Assembly: GCA_964023275.1 (NCBI GenBank)
Contig: OZ029921.1
Coordinates: 10,795,306-10,859,305, forward strand
DNA length: 64,000 nt
From: Norana najaformis
Taxonomy: Eukaryota; Annelida; Clitellata; Crassiclitellata; Hormogastridae
Direction: 5' to 3'
How positions within the stretch are numbered: the first letter of the stretch is position 1; each line of letters begins with the position of its first letter. Below are positions 32,451-44,845 of this stretch, in pieces. The translations under genes were made by a program, and so were the position numbers. The notes under the pieces were generated by a model. It saw nothing but the letters and a program-made list of their open reading frames with translations. It made no database searches and was not told the DNA's origin.

Positions 32451-33300
32451 GGCCATTAACAAACTCCTCTTGAATCCTGTAAAGACTGAATTCCTTTTCT
32501 TAGTCACGGGTCAACAGCTCCACAAATTTGATTGACTGACATCTGTTAAGTGGATTGACTGTTGACCGTTCCGAACGTGCTTGAAGTTTTGGCATAACTT
32601 CTAATTCCACCATCTCTTTTTCTGACCATGTCAAAACCATCTGCAAATCAGTTCACTTTCGTATACAGGATATTCATGGAATCAGATCTTACATGCCTCA
32701 AACTATCTTTATTTCACTAGCAACTGCTCTGATTTCTTGCTGACTTGATTACTGCAACTCACTTTTTATCAGTATTGCTAAGAGATTTGTACATATATTC
32801 TCTGGCAACAGCCATAACAAAACCCCTAAGGATGAGCATATTACTCCAGTATCACTTTCATTACACTGGTTGCCCATATGAGTACAGAATTCAGTTTAAA
32901 ATTATCTTATAGTTTACAAAGCATTACATTTAAATAAGCCGACATATCTGTGTACCTTACTCACTTCTCATGCTTGATCAGTGGATACTTTGACTCCTGT
33001 TGTGCCATGCACCAGAACAATGTTGGACCCTCAGGTATTGTTGGTAGCTGGTCTAAGGCTTTGGAATTCATTGCCTATTTCTGTGCATTCTGTTGGTTCT
33101 CTAGTGTCGTTCAGATCAAAGCCTAAAACTCTGTCTGTGTCAGCTTGCCCACTCACCACAGCTTGACTTTTGTCGGCCTGTCTTCTCCAACGGATTCCGA
33201 TTTTTGACTATGGCTCCACTTGAAGCAACCATCGATTCATGCTTTATGCATTATGATAACGTCGCTACAGAAGTCATTAGATATCGAACTGTAGACTCGT
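32451..33300 (+). pseudogene. LINE fragment, RT C-terminal part to 3' tail
   Basis: Begins at INKLLLNPVKTEFLF, equivalent to residues after the YADD box of the LINE at 52640-56222, and continues in broken frames to GLRLWNSLPISVHSVGSL (33050-33120) and the tail GCTTTATGCATTATGATAAC...GTCATTAG. Junction with the previous LINE is abrupt. Confidence 0.65.
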
Positions 33301-34261
33301 AGTGGCACGTTCACGTCACACGATGCACCAACTCCAATCCAAAGTTTGTAAGATTATTACAAAACCATCCTAAATGTTCATTTCAGTAAGTTCTGAGCAC
33401 TCTATCCAAGAAAATGTATGCAATAATTCTAAAGTAGTCCATAAAACCTGAAAAAACTGTAAACAATTTCACAAAATATCCAATATCTATGGTGGATGTA
33501 AATGTGCTACCTGGCACCTCTTATCCTGACAGTATCAATACCTATTCAGACTGCTTTTTTACAGGTGATGGCATAATTTTCATATTTTACATGTGCAAGT
33601 TTCCAAGTAATAGGGTAATACTTTTTTCATAATCATATTATAGGTTATGTTTGGTTGGTCTCCACTGTCCGTATAAGGCAATCTGTAATTAGTTGTATAA
33701 TCTGTGGTTTAAAAGAGTGCAGAGTTTTCCTTGGACTTCTGGATTAGGATCAATCGACTCCCCTAAGTGGACACAGACAACTCTTGCTACTGAATAAGAA
33801 AACAAGAAACTGATTTCATCACTGACTATACCTTCTATAACATACAAAAGTTCAACCTATATTACTAAATAATCAATGATACCCCAAATTAAAAAGCACA
33901 GATCCCCATGTGATCCTCACCATAAAACTATCTTGCTATGCAACTGTTATTAAATACAGCACCATTTGAAGAAAACAGAGTTGCAATATAATTTTAAAAT
34001 GTATAAAAAGCTTCTGCTGATTAATTACAATTGCACATTTGCAGAACCCATATAAAATTAGGAACAATATATAAGTTCTATATCAAGCTTTGCTTAAAAC
34101 TCTTCTTATGAATAGTTCTGTTTTAAAATAATTTTAAATATAAAGTAGAATGCTAAATTTCCCTTACATAGGTTGCTTAATAAATTAACTAAATTTCCAG
34201 TGAACTGATCCGTAAATCACTTATTTCATTAAACGATAGAAACAGAAAATTGCAATCATTG
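33301..34261. other. AT-rich non-coding sequence
   Basis: No ORF of note and no recognised repeat. Confidence 0.55.
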
Positions 34262-36440
34262 TAAATCGTAATCGCAAACTCAAGATTTCTACAGGGCCAA
34301 AAAAAGCTAAATCACAGGAACCAGCTTAATCACGACTTAGTCAAAACAAATCAATAGGCAGGAAAGGTCAGATTTAGTTCCAGGTAAAGATCCAAGAGTC
34401 AGCCAGGCACACAGTCAGATGGTTATGGTGGATGGTGTTTGGAATTTGAGCGGCAACATAGATATGGGAAGAGGATAGGATCAGGATTTTTGGAAGAGGA
34501 GTGTATTCTACCTGTCCTCTCTAGTTACACCTTGTACTTCCACTGAGTCCAGAAGAAGACAGCGTTCGGCTTCAAAAGGGGACTTTGAAGTCAGAAGAGT
34601 AAACCTACAGTTTGGTAAAAGAATGTTTGAAGTAGCTGGTCCAGCTGAATGGAACTCTTTACCTGAATCTATTCGAAGATGCTCTTCAATAGATACTTTT
34701 AAATTAAACTTAAGACTCATTTATTCTCTCAGTACTATAACTAATTATTATGTTGTAACCCGTCCTTTGAGTAAGACATTGTTTTATTAAGGCGCGTTAT
34801 AAATATAAGTTGTATTGTATTATTGTATTATATTCAGTTTTGCGTGAGACCTATGCGGAGATGCAGAGGTGAAATGTTGGCAAATTCATATGGTGGGTCA
34901 GATAACTGTCGTAATTCTGGTGGGAGTTTATCCCAGAGGGAGGAGTAGTTATGGTTATGAAGCCATTTCCCAATTTTAAGGATGAGGTGAGGGAAGAGCA
35001 GAGAAGGGTTATGGTGAAAGAGGAGCTCGTTCAATGAAGTGGTTGTTTTGTAAATAACTGATAAAGATAGAAGGGTTGGGAAAATTGAAGTGTGTTACTG
35101 GTAAGTGCGATAATTGTTTAGGAATTTTAAGCCAGTGACGTGATTTGAGAACAGGAGTGATGTGATGGTGTTTGAGGTTTTGGTGACAGCATGAGCAAGA
35201 GCATTCTGGATAGCGTGAAAGTGATTTATTTGGGTGGAGTTTATATTCAGAAATAGTGAATTGCAGTAGTCTAGTTTAGCATGGACTATGGATGTGGCGA
35301 TTGCTTTGAAGTCAAACTCAGGGCTGCTTCTGTGAAGGTCATGGATACACAAGAAACAACAGCGAGAAAGATAACCATACAAAGATGATTATATTTAGAG
35401 TCACTGAAACGGTTTGGCGAGAAAGATGAATTGTTGGGTGTCGCCAGCAAAGAGGTTATGGTCAACTGAGCTTGCTTTAATGAGGGAAATGAGTAGGGTA
35501 GTGTGAAGGATAAACAGAAGAGGTTAAAGAACGTAACCTTGTGGAACTCCACAAGTGTGAGGGCATGACTGAGCTTCCAAAGTTTTAACGGAGAAAGAGT
35601 GGGATGAGAGATAGTACCCAAGGAGAGCAGTGTCTGTAAAACCAAACCAGGCTGAAAGTCTGTGGTATTAGATGTTGTGATCAATAGTGTCGAAGGCTGT
35701 TGAAATATCAGGGAGCCAGAGGTAAGAAACCTGTTGATGAGAGATGGCAGGAACAAGCTTTTTGTAGAAGGAAGTAAGCAGGCTTTCAGTTGAGTGCTGA
35801 TTAGTAAAACCAGACTGGTGTGGATCAAGGAGTGAGTTGGAAGTCAGAAAGTTATTGAATTGAGAAAGGACAGTCCCTTCAGTCAATTTGGAGATGAAAG
35901 ACAGGTTAGAAACAGGTCGGTAGTTGGAAAGGATTTCTTTGTCAAGTGAAAGTTTCTTTGAAAAAGTGGTAATTAGTGTTTGAAAAGAAGGGGGAAATTA
36001 ACAGCAGACAAGAAGAGGCTAACTATTTTGGTAATGACTGAACAAGCACAGATGCACAGTCTTTCAGTAAGGAGGTAGGTATAGGGTCAAGTTCATACTG
36101 TTTGTTTTGAAGAGATTTAAACAGGTTTTAACAGTCTATGATATGGGTTGAAAGACAGATAATGAGGATCAAAGATGGGAGGGTGGGTGGTCATGTGTGG
36201 TGAATGAAGCATCAGCAAGTAGATTTTTGGTGATTTTTGAAAGGAAGGATTGCAGAGAAAGATGGAAGATACTAATTTTGTCTTTGGAAGGAGCTAACAT
36301 GGCAGAAGGCAGAGATGAAAGGTGAACAAAGGAAGCATGATGGTGGCAAGTTCGGCAGCACAACTGTTAGAAGTTGCAAAACAGATATGGAACAAAGTCA
36401 CCAAACATGGAAGTGAGGGATGAAGTAACCATGTCAAAGG
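34262..36440 (-). pseudogene. LINE (same family as 22940-26056), interrupted
   Basis: On minus, from 36440 downward: pre-RT linker (SSLPSAMLAPSKDKIS), STNYRPVSNLSFISKLTE-type block, FTNQHSTESLLTSFY, LPDISTAFDTIDH (motif A), then further RT pieces in shifted frames, LDYCNSLFLNINST at about 35280, DKLPPELRQLSDPPY at about 34930 and the tail at 34262-34330. Many frameshifts make it non-functional. A plus-strand fragment of a different LINE (34506-34833) interrupts it near the 3' end. Confidence 0.7.
34506..34833 (+). mobile_element. 3'-terminal LINE fragment nested in the minus-strand LINE
   Basis: Plus translation: LVTPCTSTESRRRQR, GKRMFEVAGPAEWNSLPESI, DTFKLNLRLI, then the tail AAGGCGCGTTATAAATATAAG plus TTGTATTG repeats. 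The minus-strand host LINE matches its relatives on both sides of this segment, so this is a later, strongly 5'-truncated insertion. Confidence 0.7.
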
Positions 36441-38134
36441 ACACCTAAATTTAGGAAACGTAGATGATGAAAAGAGAGCATGCAGTGCACCTGCTGGCTC
36501 CCACTGACTCGATTATCAAATTTTCAGAAAGGCTTTGTCTGCTTCAATTAATATGCCTTTGCTATATGTTATGGATCAATGTAAATGGACACTTACACAG
36601 TACCATTTCAAGGAAAAGCCTCAATAGTGGTTCTCAATCCAGCTGCACCTTCTGGTATCCACAATCAGACAAGATGGTTGTCACTGATGGAACAAAGGCA
36701 TTGAAGGTTCAAGAGTTCTTGTCTTAATTAAGGTACTAGGTAAACGATCCTAAGTAACCCATTATAAACTGATGGGATAACCAAAGCAAACTCCCAGCTA
36801 CATAGCTGAAGTTTGTTATTCGGTAACAAGTAAATCAACCTGAGTGGCAGAGCAAAGAGATATGACTGGAAGGTTAAGAAACATAACTGCAACATCCCAT
36901 AAAGAACATTGGGGACATGTGCAACCAAACAGTTTTGCATGAATAGCAAAATTCTTTTGTAGCGACGATGTGAGAGTAATAGGTCCTTCATGAAACTAGA
37001 AATATATAAAAACCAGGAAACTGCACCAATAAAGCACGTCATGGCATTCAGAGTGAAGTGGAGCTGGTCAATTCAAATATTTACTTCTTCACATAAGTCT
37101 TAGAGTTCTAGCAGACCAAACAGCTGTCTGCAACAAATGGTTGCTGTTCGTGGAGGTCTGTCTGCTTCCATCAGCCGTGCACTAAAGAGAGGCGAAAGAT
37201 CATTGCAAGCTTCTCTGTATAGTACATCATACTTCTCTAAAAATCACAATAAAACAATCACTGAACAATCTGACATTTTTGTATATTAATAATATCAAGA
37301 AAAACAAGTTTAACTGGCATCTATGCATTTCTTCCCACGCATTTCTTAGTTCGTCTGCTGATAAAACGATCATCATCTTCAGTTGACCATTACTTCTATT
37401 TTGATGACAACAGGTTTGTGCAGTGCACATGCAATATAGCTGAGATTACCCAGAGTTAGTTTAGTTGAACAGACATATTATTAAATTTAAACCTAGCAGA
37501 ACTGTCACATGTAGAGATTTAGAGATTTCCAATACATTTTGGTGAACAGTTGAGACTGAACAAATAATAATTTTTAATATGTCTGATTTCTGATGATAAT
37601 AACCTGCTGGAGTGATTCAAATTCAACTTCTGAAATTCATAGATAGACTGATTCCCTTCAACAAGTGATGCTATATTGGGTAATAAATCTACACAATAAC
37701 AACACTTGAGACCATTATGTATGAATGCTAGACCAGGACCAGCCTCTGGTCCTGTCAGCCTCACTTTGTGATGCTACCCAAACAGTTCAAAGGAGTTGCC
37801 CAATCGGATGTGACTGCATCAACTGGACAATAGTTGTTCTGCAAAGTCCTTCATATAGTTCAAAAGACTTATTATCATCATCATGTATTTTATGCTTTGC
37901 TGGCTCAATAAATGTACCTCACCAATGCAACAACACTCAGGGATTTATGATGTTAGTAGTGATATGCTTCACAGAAAACTTTCTGGCATTAGATTAAAAT
38001 GTATAAAGCAGAATATTTTGGTGAACCCATGCTCCGACCCTGGGAGCAATGTGTCCATCAATTTACCGATAACGTTCAGTAAGATCCATCAGGTGCACTT
38101 CCTTAAGTTTCTCAAATGCAAGTAAATGTGACTG
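36441..38134. other. no gene recognised
   Basis: Small ORFs only. The minus ORF 37042-36728 (104 codons) is Leu/Phe-rich and could look membrane-like but has no homology I recognise and no splice signals worth citing. Possible decayed LINE pieces. Confidence 0.4.
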
Positions 38135-38720
38135 AAATACAAGCCTACATGTCTTCAAACTGGCTGAGGTTGAATCCATTGAAGACACAGTTCATCTGGC
38201 TGTGCATAAGATAGGCAAGAGCAAAGATGGTTAGAGAAAATGGCAGCAACATTCCCAGGCTGGAAACCACAACATGTCATCCAGGACCTTGGCATGACCC
38301 TGGATGAAAATCTATCAATGGTTCACAAAGTCAGCTTTCTCTGGAGGTCCTGTTTTTACCTGATGCCAAGGTTGTTCGTTGGAATTTATCGCATGATGCC
38401 ATTGTGAACCTCGCCATTCCTTCATCATAACGTGCCCAGACTACTGCAATGCTGTCCCTGCAAGCCTGTCAAAATTCTGAATTCACTAGTCCTTAACTGT
38501 GCTGTCTGACTCAAGGCCAATGTGCCAAAATTCTAGCATGCTTCAAAGTAAAAGCAAGAGACACTGTATTGGCTCCTGGTTGAGGACAGAATTACATTCA
38601 AGATTCTCCTCTTCAACAGAGCATTGATGATTAGTTTGGCCCCAGAGTACATCAAGTAGTTCTGTGTGCTTGTACTAAGCCAGGTAGGTTGATGAATTCT
38701 GCACTCTGCAGCAAGTTGGA
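38135..38720 (+). pseudogene. old L2-like LINE fragment
   Basis: Broken frames read SSNWLRLNPLKTQFIWLC at 38155-38205, then a GMTLDENLSMVHKV-like segment and a DYCNAVPASLS-like segment. It corresponds to the region from motif D to the C-terminus. Highly decayed. Confidence 0.6.
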
Positions 38721-39229
38721 ACCTGTTGGTTCCACACTCTTGTAGAGTGATTTGAACACATTGTTCTTTCACTTGCAATGGACCATCTAACGGTAGTCTT
38801 CCATTAAAAATTAGAACTTAACACCACAATTACCTCAAAGACATTTTAGCTTGTCTTAAGATGCATGTACTTAGATCTGTTACACAGCCATGACTGAGCA
38901 CCACTGCGAGGTTCTTAAAACTATCTATACAACTTGCATACACATACATACATGTATTGGTTCATCATCTCATAAATCTTCACCATCAATCTTTATTTCT
39001 GGCCAGCAACTTTTCAGAGGTTTGTCATTTAGTCTTTCTGCATCTAGTATGTGCTCCCCTTTGTTGTTATCCCAACATCTCTCATCAAGGAGTGATTCAC
39101 GTCACAGGCCCAAACATTACATCAAGTAATTATCAATCTCTTGCTGGATGTTCTGATCTAATGGCTTCTGTAAAGCAGTTATCACAGTGCAAAAGGCCAC
39201 AGTTGAGGTCACTTCAATTGAAGCCATAG
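38721..39229. other. no gene recognised
   Basis: Non-coding or decayed repeat sequence; overlapping ORFs at 38890-39229 show no domain. Confidence 0.45.
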
Positions 39230-39440
39230 TCAAAAACTGTAATTTATTGGAGAAGTCCAGTCAAAATCCATTAGGTCAGCAAATTTAGAAGCCTGGCTAT
39301 AGTGGGTGAAAAGTTGAAGCGCATGAATCTTCAGTTTAGAACTGAATGACATTAAAGAACTGAGAGAATGCACAGAAAATGGAATCATGAACAGGGTATT
39401 TGCTGGTGGAACAGAGAGTTTGAGGCATGTGATATCTGAC
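39230..39440 (-). pseudogene. LINE C-terminal fragment
   Basis: The minus strand reads IPFSVHSLSSLMSFSSKLKI, the end of CR1/L2-like proteins (compare SVSVRSAQSLLSFRSQLKTD at 56010-56090), preceded by LKLSVPPANTL. Confidence 0.55.
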
Positions 39441-39460
39441 TCTATAAATAGCCAATATGC

Positions 39461-40635
39461 AATCATCATCATCATCATCATGATCCATGGGCCAAGAGCC
39501 CATAGGTGTCCACTGCATGCATTGTCACTTGTCTTCCTCAGTTCCCGATCTTGCGCTCTTGCTTACACCAATCCCTTATATCATCTGTCCACTCCCTATT
39601 AGGTCTTCCTCGTCTCCCATTTACGTCCATAATTCCCATCATCACGCTTTTTATTTTTCTACTGTCATCCATCCTGCATATATGTCCAAACAAGCGTAAT
39701 TTCCTTCTCATTATTACTTGTATTAGATCTTCTTTTATGCTCAGTCTTCTTCGGACCTCCATATTTTTTATCTTCATTGTCCAATTCAGAAGTAATATTC
39801 GTCTATAGCAGTACATTTCAAATGCTAATATCTTATCTTTATCCGTCTTTTTGATTGTCCATGCTTCACATGCATACAGAGCTGTGCTAAACACACATGT
39901 TTTCAAGACTTTTAGTTTGGTCTTGTGGCTGATTTTCCTGCTTTTCCAGATGTTATTTAGCCCTGCCATAACTCCCTTTGCCTTTACTATTCTTGACTTG
40001 ATGTCTTTTGTGCAATCATTATTCCATGTCATGAGACTTCCTAAGTACACAAACTCCTTTACATTTTCAATCACCTCATCTTGCACTTTAATTTCCATGT
40101 CTATTGTCTCCTTGCCAAATACCATTATTTTTGTTTTATCCACATTTATTTTTAGTCCAGCACGTTTGGCAAGTAGGTTCAGTCCACAAACATTTTCCTG
40201 CAGCCTGTCACAGCTGTTCTCCAACAGGTCCATGCCGTCTGCAAATCGTAGGTTATTAATGAGTTCTCCCTGCACTGAGATTCCAGTTCCATTATCTTGT
40301 ATGTCCTGCATCACTCTTTCCAAGTAAGTGATAAATATACTAGGTAAAATTGGATCTCCCTGCCTTGTCCCTATTGTGGTTGCAAACCATCTTCCTAGTT
40401 CCCGTCCCACTTTCACTGCGGATTTTGATCTCTCTCCAATGTTCTGTAGAATCTGTATCAGTCTGTCGCCTACTCCATATGATTTCAGTATTGCCCAGGT
40501 AACATCGTGCTTGATGGAGTCGAATGCTGTATACAAGCCTGTTTTTTCTTTTGGCTTTTTCGGCAATCAATCGTAACATCAGAATCTGTTGGACTGTACT
40601 TCTATCCTTTCTAAACCCAATATGCAATAGCGAAC
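39461..40635 (-). pseudogene. RTE-like LINE, RT to 3' end (FADG)
   Basis: The minus ORF 40566-39538 (342 codons), joined after a frameshift to GFRKDRSTVQQILMLRLIAE (40627-40565). Blocks: YTAFDSIKHDVTW (motif A), TRQGDPILPSIFITYLE (B), NNLRFADGMDLLE (C), LKINVDKTKIMVFG (D), FVYLGSLM, ALYACEAWTIKK, LRLFGHICRMD and NGRRGRPNREWTDDI. The catalytic FADD reads FADG, so activity is lost though most of the frame is open. The 3' end has a short (ATG)n tail at 39461-39482. No endonuclease: 5'-truncated. Confidence 0.78.
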
Positions 40636-41660
40636 TAATTTACTTAAGCCCAAACATGGTAAGCAAATAATGTATTGAAGTCAAACATAATTCCTAAACA
40701 GCATGCACGTTTAATGAAATAACCACCAACCAACCAACCAACCAAACAGAACAAACATAAATCAGTCAAATAATTTTATGGGCTCTTGTGCACATAGAAC
40801 CCAACCAATGAAGTTCCATCCAGGGTTGACATTTGACCCCATGTTCCCTGTTGCATTAAGGATAAGGGATAACAACAGTGGAAAAGGGCATTCACAGCAC
40901 ATGGTTAAACACACTCACTGGCACTCCCTAGGCAGATGGTAGAAGATGCATTGTCTGGATACATACACACAATTATTGGTGAAGGACAGGCATCTGTCGG
41001 CAGGCGGTCAGATGGTCGCAGAACACCTCTGTGATGGTCGGTCCATACCAATCCAAAGACTCTGCCTTGCCACTGCACCATTGGATCCAAGATTTCCCTG
41101 CTGCTGACAGCATGTGTAAGTCTAGTACTTGACACAATTCATCACCTATTCAAAATGGCATTTTGGCCTCAGTAATATGTGTCCAAATACCATCCAAAAC
41201 GCAGGAAATTCAAAGCAGACTCAAGAAACAACTCTGGAATGCAGACTCTGACAAGACAGATGTCAGAACATGTGAGAATTATTGAGCAAATAAAGCCTAT
41301 GATGAACCAATCTATCACAGATGATGAGTCAATACCACAAAACTCAGGAAAATGTCTGATTGTTTTAAAGGTTTTTCCAAATGCTGTTATATTTCAGAAG
41401 ACACATTTACTTTGTTAATCCATGTAAATATTGTAAAATGTCCATACTGAACAACTTTTTGCTAACATATGAACTTTGCAAACTTTGCATGAGGACATTA
41501 CATAAGGTAAAAACTGTTTGGTTAGAAGGTTAGAAATACTGATTGACTTATTACCCAACTGAAATGCTATTTTTGGTTGTGAGTCTGATTGGACATGCCA
41601 TGTAATAACTATGTAACATTTTATATATATACATACATAAAATAAATAGGCCTCACAAAA
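40636..41660. other. no gene recognised
   Basis: Contains an ACCAACCAACCAACC run near 40726-40743. The minus ORF 41135-40905 and plus ORF 41179-41418 have no recognised domain. Confidence 0.4.
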
Positions 41661-41720
41661 TTATAAGTAAGTAAGTAATGCATGCCATATGTCCATCGGC
41701 TGAGCAAGGAATCATAGGCA
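41661..41720. repeat. short interspersed repeat shared with 46501-46562
   Basis: AGTAAGTAAGTA followed by GTCCAT.GGCTGAG..AG.GATCATAGGC is present at both places, suggesting the end of a SINE-like family. Confidence 0.5.
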
Positions 41721-41728
41721 AGTGTAGA

Positions 41729-43060
41729 TCACAGTGACTTTAACAGGGATGATGGAAAAGCATCCATTGGAGATGAATTTCTCGGTAAGGAAGAGAGTAG
41801 TTTGAAGATTTCCAGAGCATCCATAGGTCTGAGGTCATCAAGATTCGTGACTACATGATCCTTATCTGATGCAAGAGGGTCTATGTGCTGACCAGACAGT
41901 TGCCTGGCAACTGACACCTTTACTGACTTGATCTTGTTGATGAAGAAGACCGAGAATGTGGTACATGCCAGAAACTCTTCTGGCATTCTTCAGCAGGGAA
42001 AACCTCAGATGGTACTGTGGAAAGCAACGCATCCCTCACTGCTGACCATTGCTGATGAGATCCTTTAGGCTTTTCCAAAGTGGTGTTACTGCAGTGTTTG
42101 TGGCATGATTTCTTGATGAGTTTGTTGGCATTCCAACATGCTGACCAATATGCGCAGTGGATAATTAAACAAGCAGACAGTCACCGGTCGGCCCAGTACA
42201 TGTTGGACCTGACACGAGCTGTTTCAAACCAAAGATGTCAAGTACATCGGTTAGATCGTGCCACATGCTGGACGAGTAGTTTCAAGGGCAGTTAAAGTCT
42301 CCGCACATGAAGAGATGATTGCAAAGCGCCATAGCTTTGCTTTTGTTGGCCCTGCTTCTTGGAATGATTTACCTGCTGACCTTCCATAGAAGCTTCTCCC
42401 CATCTCCCTATCCATCTTCCATAAGCACTTGAAGACCGTATTATTCCCCAGTTCTGGGACAGGCAGGGAGCGCCTCTGATGAGGCTACCTTGAAGTGGGG
42501 CTTTACAAATTATGATTACGATTATGAGTGCAGCCAATCAGCATATTAGCTGCTGCAATAAGGTTGCTAAATTTGAGGTAGAGAAGTCATTAAGGTTCAA
42601 ATCTGGTCATCGGTAGATGTTGATGAAGAGCAGTGAGAAGTTTTAGGTGATAATTCAAACAGCTTGGAACTGGAAACTGTTTGTTGTCACCATGACTCAT
42701 GGTGGATGATCGTCGGACCACTGTTGCTGCCTGTTCTACCAGAGGCAGAACAGTGGATGTGTCTGGTCATGTACCCTAGCGAAGCCATTTAAAACTTGAT
42801 GGCATTGCGATCATCAGCAGAGATTAGAGTTCAACTGATGGCGAGTACGTCTAACTGGTTCGACTCTATAGGATCGAGAATGAGTGCCCTTTGTGAAGAG
42901 CGCTGCGCGTATTGAAGGACCCGAAAGTGAGCGGCTCAGGACACTGGTGAGTTGCAGCAGGACCTAGGGTGGATCTGACTCCTCCTAGCAACAGCAGTAG
43001 TGCTATGAACACATGTTGGCGAATGATGATGAGCCGGTCAGTAGAAGCCACATGATCCCA
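41729..43060 (-). pseudogene. L2-like LINE 5' portion: endonuclease start to RT start
   Basis: From 43051 downward: LLLLLGGVRSTLGPAATH (a decayed 2A-like leader), FGSFNTRSALHKGHSF (start of the endonuclease), then, after the inserted fragment, the linker with WSAVRDALLSTVPSE and FFINKIKSVKVSVARQLSG, ending with MDALEIFKLLSSLPRNSSPM at 41770-41830 just before RT. Much of the endonuclease is unreadable. It is an unusual copy in keeping the 5' end and losing the 3' end. Confidence 0.65.
42290..42535 (+). mobile_element. 3'-terminal LINE fragment nested in the minus-strand LINE
   Basis: Plus strand reads AKRHSFAFVGPASWNDLPAD, then a HLKTVLFPS segment and the tail AAGTGGGGCTTTACAAATTATGATTACGATTATGA. 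Same tail type as 32400-32440. It interrupts the minus LINE, whose linker resumes at 42289. Confidence 0.65.
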
Positions 43061-43904
43061 TTAGAGCCAAACTGGTGCTGCTGGGCAGCTGAAGGTCTGC
43101 ACATGTGAATGGTTGGCTATGAAGGACAGCAGCAACTGGATACAGGAGCGTGGGTTGTTCGTTATCGTAATGGTTGAAACAGCAGCTGGTGTGATTGAAC
43201 AAGCATATAAAGGTGGCAGTGTAAACGTGGTGTACATCAGGACATTCATAGAAGCATTGTTATGTAACAGTATGATGATGTTTTAACTGTCTTGCTGGAG
43301 TAGCTGGTGATGTTAAATTTTGTCCAAATTCCACAATACAGATGTTAGAAATTAAAATCTTTAAAAAAATCCAAGTTCAACCCAAATACAAAACAGATAA
43401 TTGAAGTCTGGACATTTTAAGGAAGCTGATGGTACCAAAATCTCACTCTAATGGCCTCCAAGACTTTGAAAACAATAAAACTTCAGAGGTTTAAAATTAA
43501 TATTGCAGAATTTTAGTGTTTTATTCTTAAATATCGTATACCAATGCAACATACAATAAAATTAACCAATGTTTAATCTGAAAAATATAAAAATAATTAT
43601 GTGACAAATTTGTCTTTATGATGTCAGTTTGAAATGAGTTACAGTAATCAAGTCAACTAGTTTGAAAGAAACCAATACAACAATTGCATTTACACGCCTA
43701 ATCCAATCTTTTTTTGAAAGGATGTTGGATAGTGAAATCAAGACATTCTGAGAGATGTGAAATGTTTTTCCACAGAAATCTTGTACACAAAAGCAAACAG
43801 AATTGCAGATGGCTTGAATATGCTCTGAAAAGACATCTTGGAATTAAATATGATGCCCAAATTACATGAAGACAATTTATAATTAAGAATTTATAATTAC
43901 TTAC
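43061..43904. other. no gene recognised; probably LINE 5' region then AT-rich sequence
   Basis: 43061-43250 may be the 5' UTR of the minus LINE; the rest is AT-rich and non-coding. Confidence 0.4.
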
Positions 43905-44095
43905 AGACTTAGCATGTCATCTTGTTGTGCCTCACACTAGAGGCACAGTTACTGAGCTCCCAGGCATTCTCAGTGGTTCAAAGCCTTGGAATTTACATCA
44001 AGTATAAACTTAACTTAAGACTCACCTATTCACTTTGCTTCCTGTCATAGACTGACTTCTGGTCACCCTGACCTTGTGATGCAAATGATTTTTTA
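43905..44095 (+). pseudogene. LINE C-terminal remnant
   Basis: Traces of the LTVPRTRGTVTELPG...FKALEFTSSI-like end and LRLTYSLCFL are seen in broken frames, just before the tandem duplication. Confidence 0.4.
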
Positions 44096-44845
44096 CCAGT
44101 AAAAAATGACCTTGTGATTTGAAATATTTATCAGTAAAAATCAGCTTTAAATTTTACCATGGTAACATATGTTAAGAAATGGTAGAAATGCTAAACACGT
44201 CAAGCTGTCTTTCTTTACACTTATTATTTATCAGACTGAATATTATTACCTCCACCACCCGATTGGATTACAACTGCTCTTCTTATAGAATGCTTTAAAG
44301 TTTTTGACCTGTCATTTTTTTCTAATGTCATCCCTTCTCTTGCTGAAGGTTGCTTTCCTTCTTACTTTGCTTCTGCTTAAGTCTCTCCCCTTCTCAAGAA
44401 GCCATTGCTATGTAAGAATATGGCTTTGCTTAAAAGCAACTATCAACTGATGTCTTATGCATTATGATAACCAGTAAAAAATGACCTTGTGATTTGAAAT
44501 ATTTATCAGTAAAAATCAGCTTTAAATTTTACCATGGTAACATATGTTAAGAAATGGTAGAAATGCTAAACACTTCAAGCTGTCTTTCTTTACACTTATT
44601 ATTTATCAGACTGAATATTATTACCTCCACCACCCGATTGGATTACAACTGCTCTTCTTACAGAATGCTTTAAAGTTTTTGACCTGTCATTTTTTTCTAA
44701 TGTCATCCCTTCTCTTGCTGAAGGTTGCTTTCCTTCTTACTTTGCTTCTGCTTAAGTCTCTCCCCTTCTCAAGAAGCCATTGCTATGTAAGAATATGGCT
44801 TTGCTTAAAAGCAACTATCAACTGATGTCTCATGCATTATGATAA
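44096..44845 (+). repeat. 375-bp tandem duplication
   Basis: 44096-44470 and 44471-44845 differ at only about three positions (for example CACGTC/CACTTC, TTATAG/TTACAG and TCTTATGC/TCTCATGC). Each unit begins CCAGTAAAAAATGACC and ends GCATTATGATAA; the second continues into the LINE tail CGGCTCTATAGAAG. The ORF 44544-44825 inside has no recognised domain. Confidence 0.9.

Noticed and set aside
36728-37042. Minus ORF with hydrophobic stretches as a membrane protein gene
   Set aside because: No recognisable family, no start context or splice support; AT-rich sequence gives such frames by chance.
41001-41135. Minus ORF 40905-41135 as a host gene
   Set aside because: No domain or splice support seen.
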